Shown piece after piece: positions 1-8,046 of a DNA stretch of 64,000 nucleotides (positions are counted from its first letter, which is position 1; each line of letters starts with the position of its first letter). Both the position numbers and the translations under genes were made by a program. A model generated the notes under the pieces. It searched no databases. It worked only from the letters and a program-made list of their open reading frames with translations, and was not told where the DNA came from. This DNA comes from LGRD01 sp031415135. GTDB lineage: Bacteria; Pseudomonadota; Gammaproteobacteria; Burkholderiales; Burkholderiaceae_C. The DNA lies in assembly GCA_031415135.1 (NCBI GenBank), contig JANORB010000127.1:36791-100790 (forward strand), in the 5' to 3' direction.

Positions 1-1
1 T

Positions 2-307
2 GTACTGGGTGAGGACGTGGTGTGGGTCGACTACGACGCCGCCGTGTCGATGCACCGTGTGCGCACCACCCATGCGCAAGAGCGGCGCCTGGAGCGCCTG
101 GCCACACCGAGCGTGGACGACAACCGCATTTCCTACGGCTGCATCAATGTGCCGGTGGCCTTTTTCGAGCAGTACATTCAGCCGGTGTTTGCCTCGCAGC
201 GCGCGGTTGTTTACGTGCTGCCCGAGCGCAAGACGGTTGAACAGGTGTTCGCCGCACTGCAAGTCGCCGCCCTGCAGGCGCCCGATTCACGCAAACGCAT
301 CCTTTGA
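2..307 (+). CDS. L,D-transpeptidase-like protein, C-terminal part (5' truncated)
   Basis: The frame is open from the first bases of the window, so the gene begins upstream and only about 101 residues are visible. The diagnostic motif is RISYGCINVP near the middle. It matches the SHGCI(R/N) catalytic cysteine signature of YkuD-type L,D-transpeptidases, with Tyr in place of the usual His before Gly-Cys. These periplasmic enzymes cross-link peptidoglycan or attach proteins to it. The residues after the motif (FFEQYIQPVF) fit the end of the catalytic fold. The C-terminus is short, with no further domain. The N-terminal signal peptide and the rest of the catalytic domain lie outside the window, so the family call is good but the substrate is unknown. 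Confidence 0.6.
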   Translation, partial: VLGEDVVWVDYDAAVSMHRVRTTHAQERRLERLATPSVDDNRISYGCINVPVAFFEQYIQPVFASQRAVVYVLPERKTVEQVFAALQVAALQAPDSRKRIL

Positions 308-350
308 CTTTTTTTGACCTTCTTTGACCTTCGAACTCGATCGAGACACC

Positions 351-752
351 ATGACCGAAACCATCACCAAACACGCCCTGCCGACATCGTTCGGCGCCTT
401 CAATCCGGTCGGGCACCTGATGGTGGGGCTGCCGAATGCCGAGCACGCAAAATCCTTTGCCGCTGCGCTGCGCGAGGCCGGCTGGGACAACGACGCGCTG
501 CTGCCGTTCACCCCCAGCGAAAGCATTGCCGAGTTCGAGGCGCTGACCGAAGACGCCGGTGCGTTGGCCGGCTTCGGCTACGAGATCACGCTGATGCGCA
601 AGTACCTGGCGCTGTCGCGCGAGGGCTGCCAGTGGCTGCTGGTGCGGGTCGACGATTCGGAAGAAGCGGCCCAGGTCGCCGATGTCGCCCGCGTTCACGG
701 CGCCACGCTGGCGGTGCACTACCGCATGCTGATCGTCGAAGAACTGATCTGA
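351..752 (+). CDS. hypothetical protein, 133 aa
   Basis: This is a soluble, slightly acidic protein that I do not recognise. I start it at the ATG at 351. An in-frame TTG at 324 would add nine residues but lies in a T-rich stretch with repeated TTTGACCTT sequences. The protein has no signal peptide or membrane segment. The central part alternates charged and hydrophobic residues (EAGWDNDALLPF, FGYEITLMRKYLAL), which suggests a small mixed alpha/beta fold. The C-terminal part (VADVARVHGATLAVHYRMLIVEEL) resembles regions seen in small stress-associated proteins, but that is only an impression. It follows the transpeptidase-like gene by about 40 bases and converges on ku. Confidence 0.6.
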   Translation: MTETITKHALPTSFGAFNPVGHLMVGLPNAEHAKSFAAALREAGWDNDALLPFTPSESIAEFEALTEDAGALAGFGYEITLMRKYLALSREGCQWLLVRVDDSEEAAQVADVARVHGATLAVHYRMLIVEELI

Positions 753-768
753 CCGCTCCGGCGGGGGC

Positions 769-1653
769 TCAAGGCCGGGCCCGCTTTCCGGGCGCGGCTT
801 TGGCCGCTGATTTGGCAGCCGCTTTGGCCGGGGCTTTGGCAACCATCGGCGCTGGTTTTCGCTTGGCAAGGCTCTTGGCCAGCAGCTCCGTCAGGTCGAC
901 CACGTTCGACGCGCCGCCGTCGGCGGGCGCGCTGTCGATCGCGGCCACCTGCTCGGTCTGGCCGGCCTCGACTTTCTGGTGGACCAGTTGGCGCACCGCG
1001 GCGCTGAACGTGTCGCTGCAATCCTCGGCCTTCCACGGCGCAGTCATGTCCTGGATCAGCTGCGCCGCCATCTTCATTTCGGCCGGCTTCAGCTGGGCGG
1101 CGGCCTGGCCCGGCGCGGGCAGTTTCAGCTCGTCGGCCGAGCGCAGCTCGGTCGCCCAGCGGATGGTGTTGAGCATCAGCGCCGGGCCCGACGGAATCAA
1201 TGCGGCCAGGTGCTCCCTGGTGTGCAGGATCACCCGCGCAATGCCGATCACGCCGGCCTCCAGCATGGCCTCGCGCAGCAGCGCATAGACCTTCTCGCCC
1301 TTGCCGATGGGCTCCAGGAAATACGGCCGTTCGAGCAGCACGAACGGAATTTCGGCGGCCTTCACGAAAGTCTCGATTTCGATGGTCTGCATCGCCTTGG
1401 GGTAGGCGGCCTTGATCTGCTCGTCGGTCAGCACCACGTAGTCGCCATCGTCCTGCTTGATGCCCTTGACGATGTTGTCGCTCTCTATGTCCTTGCCGGT
1501 GCGCTTGTTGATGCGCTTGTAGCCGACCGGGTCCATCGAACGCTTGTCGAGCCAGTCGAAGTCGATGCCGGCCTCCTGCGAGGCCGGGTACAGCGCCACC
1601 GGCACATGCACCAGGCCGAAGCTGATGGCTCCTTTCCACACTGCGCGTTGCAT
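769..1653 (-). CDS. ku: Non-homologous end-joining protein Ku
   Basis: Bacterial Ku forms a homodimeric ring that threads onto broken DNA ends and recruits LigD. The N-terminus (MQRAVWKGAISFGLVHVPVAL) is the classic start of the family. The core motifs follow: YKRINKRTGKDI, a beta-barrel region around IEIETFVKAAEIPF, and YALLREAM. At 294 residues it is typical. The last 35 residues are Lys/Ala/Pro-rich (AKAPAKAAAKSAAKAAPGKRARP), the basic tail that many bacterial Ku proteins use for extra DNA contacts. It is the third gene of a minus-strand group, ligD then esterase then ku, with an 81-base gap to the esterase. The assignment is firm. Confidence 0.96.
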   Translation of the reverse strand: MQRAVWKGAISFGLVHVPVALYPASQEAGIDFDWLDKRSMDPVGYKRINKRTGKDIESDNIVKGIKQDDGDYVVLTDEQIKAAYPKAMQTIEIETFVKAAEIPFVLLERPYFLEPIGKGEKVYALLREAMLEAGVIGIARVILHTREHLAALIPSGPALMLNTIRWATELRSADELKLPAPGQAAAQLKPAEMKMAAQLIQDMTAPWKAEDCSDTFSAAVRQLVHQKVEAGQTEQVAAIDSAPADGGASNVVDLTELLAKSLAKRKPAPMVAKAPAKAAAKSAAKAAPGKRARP

Positions 1654-1734
1654 CGCTGCTCCTTGGCCAGTCTCGACAGACGGTTGTCCGATCGCGCCAT
1701 TGAAGCGCGCCGCCGGACGCGGCGCTGTAGGAAG

Positions 1735-2802
1735 TCAACCGGACCGCGGGTAGGAATTGGCGCCCGCGCGAAACTGCCGGGCCGCAAACGCCCAGGCCAT
1801 GCGCGACGCGTCCGGCCCCTGCCCGTCGCTGAACGACTGGCTTGCCGCACCGCCGCTCCATGCGTGCCCGAGCCGCCCCACTTCGACCAGCGTGCAGGTG
1901 GTGCGGCGCCGGTGCTTGAAATCGGTCACGAGCATCGGATGCCGCTTGCCGCGTTGCACCGCACGCGATGCGCCGGCCCGCGCGCCGGCCGCATCGGCCC
2001 ACACCTGCGCCGCAGCGTGGCCGTTGTGGGCCGACACCACGGGATCGGCGCCGCCGTGGATCACCAGCAACGGCGGCCATGGCGCGGCCTGCGCCGGCGC
2101 CGCCGGCGCCAGCGGTTTCGTGGCCCGGCGGCCGCGCATCGCGCCGAGCGCCGACAGGCTCGAATGCGCCGTGCCGGGCGGGATGCCCGAGTGCATCACC
2201 ACCGCCTTGAATCGTTCAGGCTGGCGCGTGACCAGCAGTGCGGCCATGCTCGCGCCGGCCGAGAAGCCCGCCACCGCGATGCGCGCAGCGTCCACCGGGT
2301 ACAGCAGGCACACCTGGTCGACGGCCGCCATGATCAGCGCCGCTTCGGCATAGGCCCGGCCGGACGTGGTGTCGAACCAGTTCCAGCAGCCCTGCGCGTT
2401 GGCCAGCCGATCCTGCTCGGGGTAGAGCACCAGGAATCGCTCGCGCGCCGCGATGCGGTTCATGCGCGTGCTGGTCGCAAAGCTCTTGGCGTCCTGCCCG
2501 CAGCCGTGCAGCATCAGCATCAGCGGCAAGCGCTCGCCGATCTTCATGTCGGGTGGGCGGTACAGGCGAAAGCGGCGCGCCCCGGTGGACCCCAGGGCCA
2601 CGCCGGCAATCCAGTCACCCGCGCCGGGCGGCGCGATGCGCTTGTCGGTCGCCGGCTTCAGCGCCCGGCTCACCGCGCGGGTGCTCGCGCGCACGGTCTG
2701 GCGTGTGAGCGCCGCAAAGCTGCGCTCGAAGGTCTTGGCCCACGCCGAAGCGCGCAGCCCGGTGGCCATTCGTCTGGCGGTTCGTTTTGACATGCGGCCC
2801 AT
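1735..2802 (-). CDS. PHB depolymerase-family extracellular-type esterase
   Basis: This is an alpha/beta-hydrolase of the PhaZ/feruloyl-esterase type, 355 residues. The visible landmarks are the oxyanion region LHGCGQD, the nucleophile elbow GFSAGAS with catalytic Ser, an Asp in GGADPVV, and a His in LGHAWSGG. They are in the order expected for the catalytic triad. The first 50 residues are basic and alanine-rich rather than a clear signal peptide, so secretion is uncertain. A second ATG three codons downstream (2793) is an equally good start. Neither has a strong ribosome-binding site. The gene sits between ligD and ku on the same strand, although no repair role is known for the family. The substrate (polyhydroxyalkanoate or another ester) cannot be told from the sequence. 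Confidence 0.85.
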   Translation of the reverse strand: MGRMSKRTARRMATGLRASAWAKTFERSFAALTRQTVRASTRAVSRALKPATDKRIAPPGAGDWIAGVALGSTGARRFRLYRPPDMKIGERLPLMLMLHGCGQDAKSFATSTRMNRIAARERFLVLYPEQDRLANAQGCWNWFDTTSGRAYAEAALIMAAVDQVCLLYPVDAARIAVAGFSAGASMAALLVTRQPERFKAVVMHSGIPPGTAHSSLSALGAMRGRRATKPLAPAAPAQAAPWPPLLVIHGGADPVVSAHNGHAAAQVWADAAGARAGASRAVQRGKRHPMLVTDFKHRRRTTCTLVEVGRLGHAWSGGAASQSFSDGQGPDASRMAWAFAARQFRAGANSYPRSG

Positions 2803-2869
2803 TCTGCGAGCCGCGCCTGTGCACCATGGCTTGACAAGGCCTTCGATTACAGCGCGGGTACAGGCTGCG

Positions 2870-5446
2870 CTATTGCACGCCGGGTTCGGCCGCGCCGGCC
2901 AGCGTTTTCATCGCCGCGCTCAGGCTGCGGGCGGCTTTGGCGTAGCCGTTCCACGGCTGATTGCCGGTGGCCAGGCGGCTGTGTGCGGTGCGCACGGTCC
3001 AGTGCTCGCCGCCCTTCAAAGATTTCAGTTCACTCCAGTCCAGCGGCACCGAAATGCCCAGCCCCGGCCGCGCGCGCGGCGACCACGCGCACACGGTGGT
3101 GGCCCCGAGGCCGTTGCGCAAATAGTCGATGAAGATCTTGCCGACGCGGTTGCGCGGCCCGCTCTTGGCCACGAAGCGTTGCGGCACCGTGCGCGCCAGG
3201 TGCACCACGATGGCCTGCGAAAAACCCTTGACCGTGTCCCAATCGTGCAGCTTGCGCAGCGGCACGACCACATGCAGCCCTTTGCCGCCGCTGGTCTTCA
3301 GGAACGCCGGCAGGCCCAATTGGCCGAGGAAGGCGTGCACCAGTTCGGCCGCCTCGCACACCTGCGGCCACGCCACGCCGGCGCCCGGGTCCAGGTCGAA
3401 CACCATGCGGTCGGGGTACTCGAACGATTTTGTCCCGCAATTCAGCGTGTGGAACTCGACCACATTCCATTGCGCCGCCGACAGCAGGCCTTGCGCGCTG
3501 GCCACTTCCAGCATCGGCGGGTGGCTGATGAACAGCGTCGGGTCGAGTTGCCGGATGCCAGGCAGTTTTTCGACTTCGGCGTGCTTCTGGAAAAACAGTT
3601 CACCGCCCACGCCGCCTGGTGCGCGCACCAGCGAAACCGGCCGGCCCAACAGGTGCGCCATCATCACGTCGCCCACCCGCTCGAAGTAGCGCACCAGCTC
3701 GATCTTGGTGACGCCGCTGCTGGCGTCGATCACCCGGTCCGGGTGGGTGATGCGCAGGCGCGACGCCAGCGCGTGCGATGCCGCCTGCGATGCCGCGTGC
3801 GATGCCGCCTGCGATGCCACCTTCACCGGCGGCCTGGCTGATTTTTCTCGCACGATGAGTCCTGCCTTCTTGTCTTGCCGCAAACCATGGAACACCGCGT
3901 GGCGCAGGTGGCCGCCGCGGGTCCACTCACCGAACGAGACCTCGGCCACCAGCGTCGGCTGGACCCAGCGCGGCCTGCCTTCGATCGCGTCGGTGTCAGC
4001 AAACGGGCTCGCCTCGATGCGCAATTCATCGAGCCGGGCCAACAAGTCCTTCAGGCTGCGTTCACTGAAGCCGGTTCCGACCCTGCCGGCATAACGCAGT
4101 GCGCCGCTTCTGTCGTGCACGCCCAGCAGCAGCGCGCCGATGCCAGTGCGCGCGCCCTGCGGCTCGGTGTGGCCGCCGATCACGAACTCCTGCCGCTGGC
4201 CGCACTTGAGCTTGATCCAGTCGGTCGACCGGCGCGAAACATAAGGTGAGCCGCGGCGTTTGGCGATCACCCCTTCGAGCCCGAGCTTGCAGGCCGCCGC
4301 AACCACGCTGTGCGGCGGCGCATCGAACTCCTCGCTGAAGCGCACCTGCTCCGAGGCAGCCTTTGCCGGCACCTGTTGCAGCACACGCTGCAGCACGGCG
4401 CGGCGCCCTTCCAGCGGCACGGCGCGCAGGTCGTGGCCGTCGAAAAACGGCAGGTCGAACAGGTACAGCACCACTTCATTCGTGTTCGCGCCATCGAACG
4501 CCTGCTGCAGTGCGCCGAAATCGGGCACACCGTTGTCGCCCGGCACCACGATCTCGCCGTCGTACCAGCCTGGCGGCAGCTTCATGCGGGTGATGGCCTG
4601 GTGCAGCGGCACGAGCCGGGCGCTCCAGTCGTGGCCATTGCGGGTGAAGAGCTGGATCTGTGCGCTGGCTACCCGGGTCAGCAGCCGGTAGCCGTCGAAC
4701 TTGATCTCGTGCAACCAGCCCTGCGCATCGGCGGGCGGCGCGTCGACGAGCGTGGCGAGTTGCGGCGCCAGCGTTGCGGGCAGCGCGGACGGCTTCGCCT
4801 CGGGCGGCACAGCCTGATTCGCTTCAAGCGGCACAGCCTGATTCGCTTGAAGCGGCAGATCGTCGCGCGTGGGCGCCGGCGCGGGCAGCGCCAGCACGCT
4901 GTCGGGCAACGCGTCCACCACGCTGAATTCGGACGTTGGCCGGGCGAACCCGTCCTTCTCCTTGATGAGCAACCAGGCCGGCTGTTTTTCGCCCTTGCCT
5001 TTCATGCGAACCAGCACCCAGTGGCCGTGCAGCTTGTGCCCGCGCAACTCGAACTTCAGGTTGCCATCGCGCCAGCCCTGGTGCGGCTCGCCCAGGGGCT
5101 GCCACGAACCCCGGTCCCAGACGATCACGCGCCCCGCGCCGTACTGCTTGGGCGGGATCGTGCCTTCGAAACCCGCGTACGCGATCGGGTGGTCTTCGAC
5201 CTCGACCGCCATTCGCTTGACGCTGGCGTCCAGGCTGGGGCCCTTGGGCAGCGCCCAGCTTTTCATCACCCCGTCGAGTTCGAGCCGAATGTCGTAATGC
5301 AGGCTGCTCGCCCAGTGCTTTTGCACGACGAAGCGCAGCGCCTCGCCGCCGCCCGGTCCGCCGTCCTCACCACCTTCAGACGGCTCGGGCGTGAGCGCGA
5401 AGTTGCGCCTGGCCTTGTATGTCTTCAGCGCGTCGCCGGATGCCAT
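2870..5446 (-). CDS. ligD: ATP-dependent DNA ligase LigD (phosphoesterase-ligase-polymerase)
   Basis: This is the multifunctional enzyme that processes and seals DNA ends held by Ku, 858 residues. There are three domains in order. First, a 3'-phosphoesterase at about 35-190, containing HWASSLHYDIRLE and DHPIAYAGFEG. Second, an ATP-dependent ligase at about 225-540, with the adenylated lysine at Lys249 in HEIKFDGYRL and a C-terminal FGEWTRGGHLRHAVF. Third, an archaeo-eukaryotic primase-type polymerase at about 565-850, containing FDLDPG, KTSGGKGLHV and ATTVCAWSPRARPG. The two linkers are built from short tandem repeats, annotated separately. This phosphoesterase-first order is common in proteobacteria, whereas mycobacterial LigD begins with the polymerase. 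It starts the minus-strand group with the esterase and ku. Confidence 0.96.
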   Translation of the reverse strand: MASGDALKTYKARRNFALTPEPSEGGEDGGPGGGEALRFVVQKHWASSLHYDIRLELDGVMKSWALPKGPSLDASVKRMAVEVEDHPIAYAGFEGTIPPKQYGAGRVIVWDRGSWQPLGEPHQGWRDGNLKFELRGHKLHGHWVLVRMKGKGEKQPAWLLIKEKDGFARPTSEFSVVDALPDSVLALPAPAPTRDDLPLQANQAVPLEANQAVPPEAKPSALPATLAPQLATLVDAPPADAQGWLHEIKFDGYRLLTRVASAQIQLFTRNGHDWSARLVPLHQAITRMKLPPGWYDGEIVVPGDNGVPDFGALQQAFDGANTNEVVLYLFDLPFFDGHDLRAVPLEGRRAVLQRVLQQVPAKAASEQVRFSEEFDAPPHSVVAAACKLGLEGVIAKRRGSPYVSRRSTDWIKLKCGQRQEFVIGGHTEPQGARTGIGALLLGVHDRSGALRYAGRVGTGFSERSLKDLLARLDELRIEASPFADTDAIEGRPRWVQPTLVAEVSFGEWTRGGHLRHAVFHGLRQDKKAGLIVREKSARPPVKVASQAASHAASQAASHALASRLRITHPDRVIDASSGVTKIELVRYFERVGDVMMAHLLGRPVSLVRAPGGVGGELFFQKHAEVEKLPGIRQLDPTLFISHPPMLEVASAQGLLSAAQWNVVEFHTLNCGTKSFEYPDRMVFDLDPGAGVAWPQVCEAAELVHAFLGQLGLPAFLKTSGGKGLHVVVPLRKLHDWDTVKGFSQAIVVHLARTVPQRFVAKSGPRNRVGKIFIDYLRNGLGATTVCAWSPRARPGLGISVPLDWSELKSLKGGEHWTVRTAHSRLATGNQPWNGYAKAARSLSAAMKTLAGAAEPGVQ
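3774..3821 (-). repeat. 12-bp tandem repeat in ligD (ligase-polymerase linker)
   Basis: Four head-to-tail 12-base units (TGCGATGCCGCC on the plus strand, last copies slightly changed) lie inside ligD. They encode an alternating AASQ/AASH linker between the ligase and polymerase domains. Because the unit is a multiple of three, copy-number change would lengthen or shorten the linker without breaking the frame. Confidence 0.85.
4808..4855 (-). repeat. 24-bp direct repeat in ligD (phosphoesterase-ligase linker)
   Basis: Two adjacent 24-base copies differ at one position (CACAGCCTGATTCGCTTCAA and onward). They encode a duplicated EANQAVP / QANQAVP linker between the phosphoesterase and ligase domains. 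The repeat is in frame, so it changes linker length only. Confidence 0.85.
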
Positions 5447-5464
5447 GACGAATCGGCAGCCCCT

Positions 5465-6169
5465 TCATTGCAGCATGTCGGCATAGGCCTGCCGGTCGGT
5501 CGCGTAACAGCCGCACGACGCCGCTTCGAGCCCGGCGCGGTCGAGCACCGTCATTTCGCCACGGTGGTACTTGATCAGCCCGGCGCGTTGCAGCGAACCG
5601 GCGGCGGCCGTGATGCCGACGCGCCGCACGCCCAGCATGTAGGACAGAAAATCGTGCGTCACATGAAAGCGGTCAGCGTGGGCGCGGTCCTGGCTCATCA
5701 ACAGCCAGCGCGCCAGGCGCGGGCCGATCAGGTGAAAGCGCAAACAGGCCGCCGACGACGACAGTTGCCCCATCAGCACATAGAGGTAGCGGTTGAGCGC
5801 GCGCTGCAGCACCAGATTGCGCGCCAGCTCCTTGCGGAACGCCACGGTGCTGATGCGACATGCCACACCCGGCCCCTGCACGACCGCGCGCAAGGGCGCC
5901 GTCACCACCCCCAGCGCCAACTGCGCACCCACCATGCCCTCACGGCCAACCATGCCGACTTCCAGCCCCGGGCTGCCCTCGATCAGGGTCACCAGGGAGA
6001 TGAAGCCCTCGGTGGGAAAGTAGACATGGCGCGTCGGCGTGCCGGGCTCGCACAGCACCTCGGCGAGGACCAGCGGCACCTCTTCGCACAGTGCCAGCAG
6101 GCGCAGTCGGTCTTTGCGCGGCAGCAGTTCGATCAGGTGATTTTGTGGGCTGGTCAGGGCGATGGGCAC
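5465..6169 (-). CDS. Crp/Fnr-family transcriptional regulator (copy 1 of 3)
   Basis: This is a 234-residue protein with an N-terminal cyclic-nucleotide-binding-type beta barrel (about residues 30-140, HVYFPTEGFISLVTLIEG) and a C-terminal winged helix (about 150-220). The recognition helix area reads SYMLGVRRVGITAAAGSLQ. It ends with a CxCY element (SCGCYAT) shared in form with the two paralogues upstream. No cysteines resemble the Fnr iron-sulfur ligands near the N-terminus, and the cAMP-binding signature is not evident, so the ligand is unknown. It is the last of three tandem minus-strand paralogues and lies 18 bases upstream of ligD, close enough for possible co-transcription. It is the most diverged of the three. 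Confidence 0.88.
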   Translation of the reverse strand: MPIALTSPQNHLIELLPRKDRLRLLALCEEVPLVLAEVLCEPGTPTRHVYFPTEGFISLVTLIEGSPGLEVGMVGREGMVGAQLALGVVTAPLRAVVQGPGVACRISTVAFRKELARNLVLQRALNRYLYVLMGQLSSSAACLRFHLIGPRLARWLLMSQDRAHADRFHVTHDFLSYMLGVRRVGITAAAGSLQRAGLIKYHRGEMTVLDRAGLEAASCGCYATDRQAYADMLQ

Positions 6170-6322
6170 AAAGGGTCTCCGACGGGTGGCCAGCCCCCGC
6201 AGCGCGGAGGGCAGCTGAGGACCGCGCGCCTTGGATTGCCGCTTCGTTCAGTGCGCTGATTCTGTGCGGCGAAGCACAGACACTCTGTCTGTTCGCGTAC
6301 ATAGCGCGAAATTCGCGTGGCC

Positions 6323-7102
6323 TCAGGCCGCGAGCGGCATCGGCATCGGCATCGGCATCGGCATCGGCATCGGCACCAGCACCGGCATCGGCAGCAAGCG
6401 CTCGTATTCCTTCTTCGCCACCGCGTAACACTCACAGGTGCGCTGTTCCAGCCGCTCCCGGTCCAGCACGGCGATGTGGCCGCGCGAGTAGCGAATCACG
6501 CCGGCCTGCTGAAGCTTGAGCGCCGCCGCCGTCACGCCTTCACGGCGCACACCCAGCAACTGGGCCGCGCCTTCCTGTGTCATCGCGAGTTCGTCAGACG
6601 ATGAACGGTCCAGCCCCAGCAACAAGCGCCGGCAGAACTGCTGTTCGATCGAGTGGTAGCGGTTGCACACCGCCGTTTGCGCCACCTGGGCAATCAAGGC
6701 CTGGGTGTAGCGCAGCAGCAGCCGCAGCATCGCAGCGCTGCGGCCGATTTCGTTCTGCGCCGCCAGCGCCCCCACGCGGTAGGCCTGGCCGGCGGCCTGC
6801 ACCACCGCCTGGCTCGGTGTGGCATTGCCACCCATGAACAACGACGTGCCGACCGCCCCTTCATTGCCCACCACGGCGATCTCGGCGCTGGCGCCGGCCT
6901 GCGTCAGGCACTGCAGCGACACAGCCGCGCTGGTGGGGAACAGCACATGCGACGGCGTGCCCCCGGGCCCGGACAGCACCTGGCCGGAATACAGGTCCAC
7001 CGGCTCCAGCAGCGCGCTCCAGCGCCGCCAGTCGGCGTCAGGCAGCGCGGCCAGCAGTTGGTTGTGGCGTGGGCCGAAGCTGGGGCAGTGGCATGCTTTC
7101 AC
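6323..7102 (-). CDS. Crp/Fnr-family transcriptional regulator (copy 2 of 3) with Met-Pro repeat tail
   Basis: This is a 259-residue regulator. The longer open frame runs back into the upstream gene, so I start at the GTG at 7102. That start aligns the N-terminus with the paralogues (NQLLAALPD against NRLLAALPD), although the ribosome-binding site is weak. The barrel domain includes HVLFPTSAAVSLQCL and AEIAVVGNEG. The winged helix contains AAQLLGVRREGVTAAALKLQ, followed by the RTCECYAVAKKEYERLLP element that is nearly identical in copy 3. Beyond that homologous end, a hexanucleotide repeat adds a Met-Pro dipeptide tail (six pure MP units and degenerate flanks) that the other copies lack. The ligand and target genes are unknown. 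Confidence 0.85.
   Translation of the reverse strand: MKACHCPSFGPRHNQLLAALPDADWRRWSALLEPVDLYSGQVLSGPGGTPSHVLFPTSAAVSLQCLTQAGASAEIAVVGNEGAVGTSLFMGGNATPSQAVVQAAGQAYRVGALAAQNEIGRSAAMLRLLLRYTQALIAQVAQTAVCNRYHSIEQQFCRRLLLGLDRSSSDELAMTQEGAAQLLGVRREGVTAAALKLQQAGVIRYSRGHIAVLDRERLEQRTCECYAVAKKEYERLLPMPVLVPMPMPMPMPMPMPLAA
6335..6394 (-). repeat. Hexanucleotide repeat (CGGCAT)n in Crp/Fnr copy 2
   Basis: Six perfect CGGCAT units (6335-6370) are followed by four degenerate ones to 6394. Read on the minus strand they encode alternating Met-Pro at the very C-terminus of the regulator. The unit length keeps the frame, so slippage would change tail length only. Confidence 0.95.
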
Positions 7103-7194
7103 AGGGTTCTCGCAGCATTGTTCGAGCCCCCATGATCCGGGCCCGGCGCCGCATCGGCCATCGGCGGCGGCCGGCTCCGTGTGTCGGCACGGTC

Positions 7195-7917
7195 CTACGT
7201 GGCCGGCTTGTCGGGCAGCAGCCGGTCGTACTCCCGCTTGACCACCGCGTAACACTCGCAAGTGCGCTTTTCCAGCCCCGGCCGGTCGAGCACGGTGATG
7301 CGGCCGCGCGCGTAGCGGATCAAGCCGGACTGCTGCAACTTGAGCGCGCCGTCGGTCACGCCCTCGCGGCGCACGCCCAGCATGTTGGCGATCAATTCCT
7401 GCGTCATGACCAGCTCGCTCCCCTGCAGCCGGTCCAGGCTCAGCAGCAGCCAGCGGCACAGCTGCTGGTCCACCGAATGGTGGCGGTTGCACACCGCCGT
7501 TTGCGACATCTGCGTGATCAGCGCCTGCGTGTAGCGCAGCAGCAGGTGCAGCACGGCGCCGGCGCGGTTGAACTCGTCCTTGATCGTCTGCGCTTCCATC
7601 CGATAACCGTGCCCGGCGCTTTGCACCACCGCGCGGCTGGGGGTGGACTCGCCGCCCATGAACAGCGAAATGCCGACGATGCCCTCGTAGCCCACAACCG
7701 CGATCTCGGCCGACGAACCGTTTTCCATCACGTAAAGCAGCGAGACGATGGCCGTGGTCGGAAAGTACACATGGCTCAGCGTGTTGCCCGGTTCATACAA
7801 CACCTGGCCGAGCGGCAAGTCCACCTCCTCAAGCTGGGGCAGCCAGCGCTGCCATTCCGGGTCTGGAAGCGCGGCCAGCAAGCGGTTGGCCCGGGGGTCG
7901 GAGGTGGAAAGTGTCAT
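7195..7917 (-). CDS. Crp/Fnr-family transcriptional regulator (copy 3 of 3)
   Basis: This is a 240-residue regulator with barrel motifs HVYFPTTAIVSLLYV and AEIAVVGYEG and a winged helix with ANMLGVRREGVTDGALKLQ. It ends RTCECYAVVKREYDRLLPDKPAT. The ATG at 7917 is preferred because the N-terminus then matches copy 1 in length. An in-frame ATG at 7959 would add 14 residues. It is the first of the three tandem genes and so nearest the presumed promoter. A striking palindrome at 8003-8028 lies 86 bases upstream of this start. Copies 2 and 3 are clearly closest to each other, suggesting a recent duplication. Confidence 0.88.
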   Translation of the reverse strand: MTLSTSDPRANRLLAALPDPEWQRWLPQLEEVDLPLGQVLYEPGNTLSHVYFPTTAIVSLLYVMENGSSAEIAVVGYEGIVGISLFMGGESTPSRAVVQSAGHGYRMEAQTIKDEFNRAGAVLHLLLRYTQALITQMSQTAVCNRHHSVDQQLCRWLLLSLDRLQGSELVMTQELIANMLGVRREGVTDGALKLQQSGLIRYARGRITVLDRPGLEKRTCECYAVVKREYDRLLPDKPAT

Positions 7918-8002
7918 CGCTGAAATCGAGTCGGGATGCGCAAGCCGCCACACCAGCATGTGTGGCGGCCGGGCACCCAGTAATCTTAGTCAACAAAACG
8001 CG

Positions 8003-8028
8003 GTTTGTATGTACGCTAGCGTACAAAC
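8003..8028. promoter_or_regulatory. Nested palindrome upstream of the Crp/Fnr gene set
   Basis: A perfect 14-base palindrome (GTACGCTAGCGTAC, 8011-8024) is nested in a wider inverted pair (GTTTGTA ... TACAAAC, 8003-8009 and 8022-8028). It lies in the gap between doxX and the first Crp/Fnr gene. The form is that of a dimeric repressor operator. The cognate regulator is not evident. Confidence 0.55.
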
Positions 8029-8046
8029 GAGGGGCGAACCACGCGC

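Noticed and set aside
324..350. TTG start at 324 for the hypothetical gene
   Set aside because: The region is a run of TTTGACCTT-like repeats without a ribosome-binding site. The ATG at 351 is more likely.
719..2080. 453-residue minus-strand open frame over ku
   Set aside because: A different frame over ku and part of the esterase gene. Its composition is that of a shadow, while Ku has unmistakable motifs.
6335..6394. Short repeats considered as a CRISPR array
   Set aside because: Units are six bases with no spacers and lie inside a coding frame. It is a microsatellite.
7103..7492. N-terminal extension of Crp/Fnr copy 2 (389 residues in total)
   Set aside because: It overlaps copy 3 out of frame and has no similarity to the family. 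The GTG start at 7102 gives the expected length.
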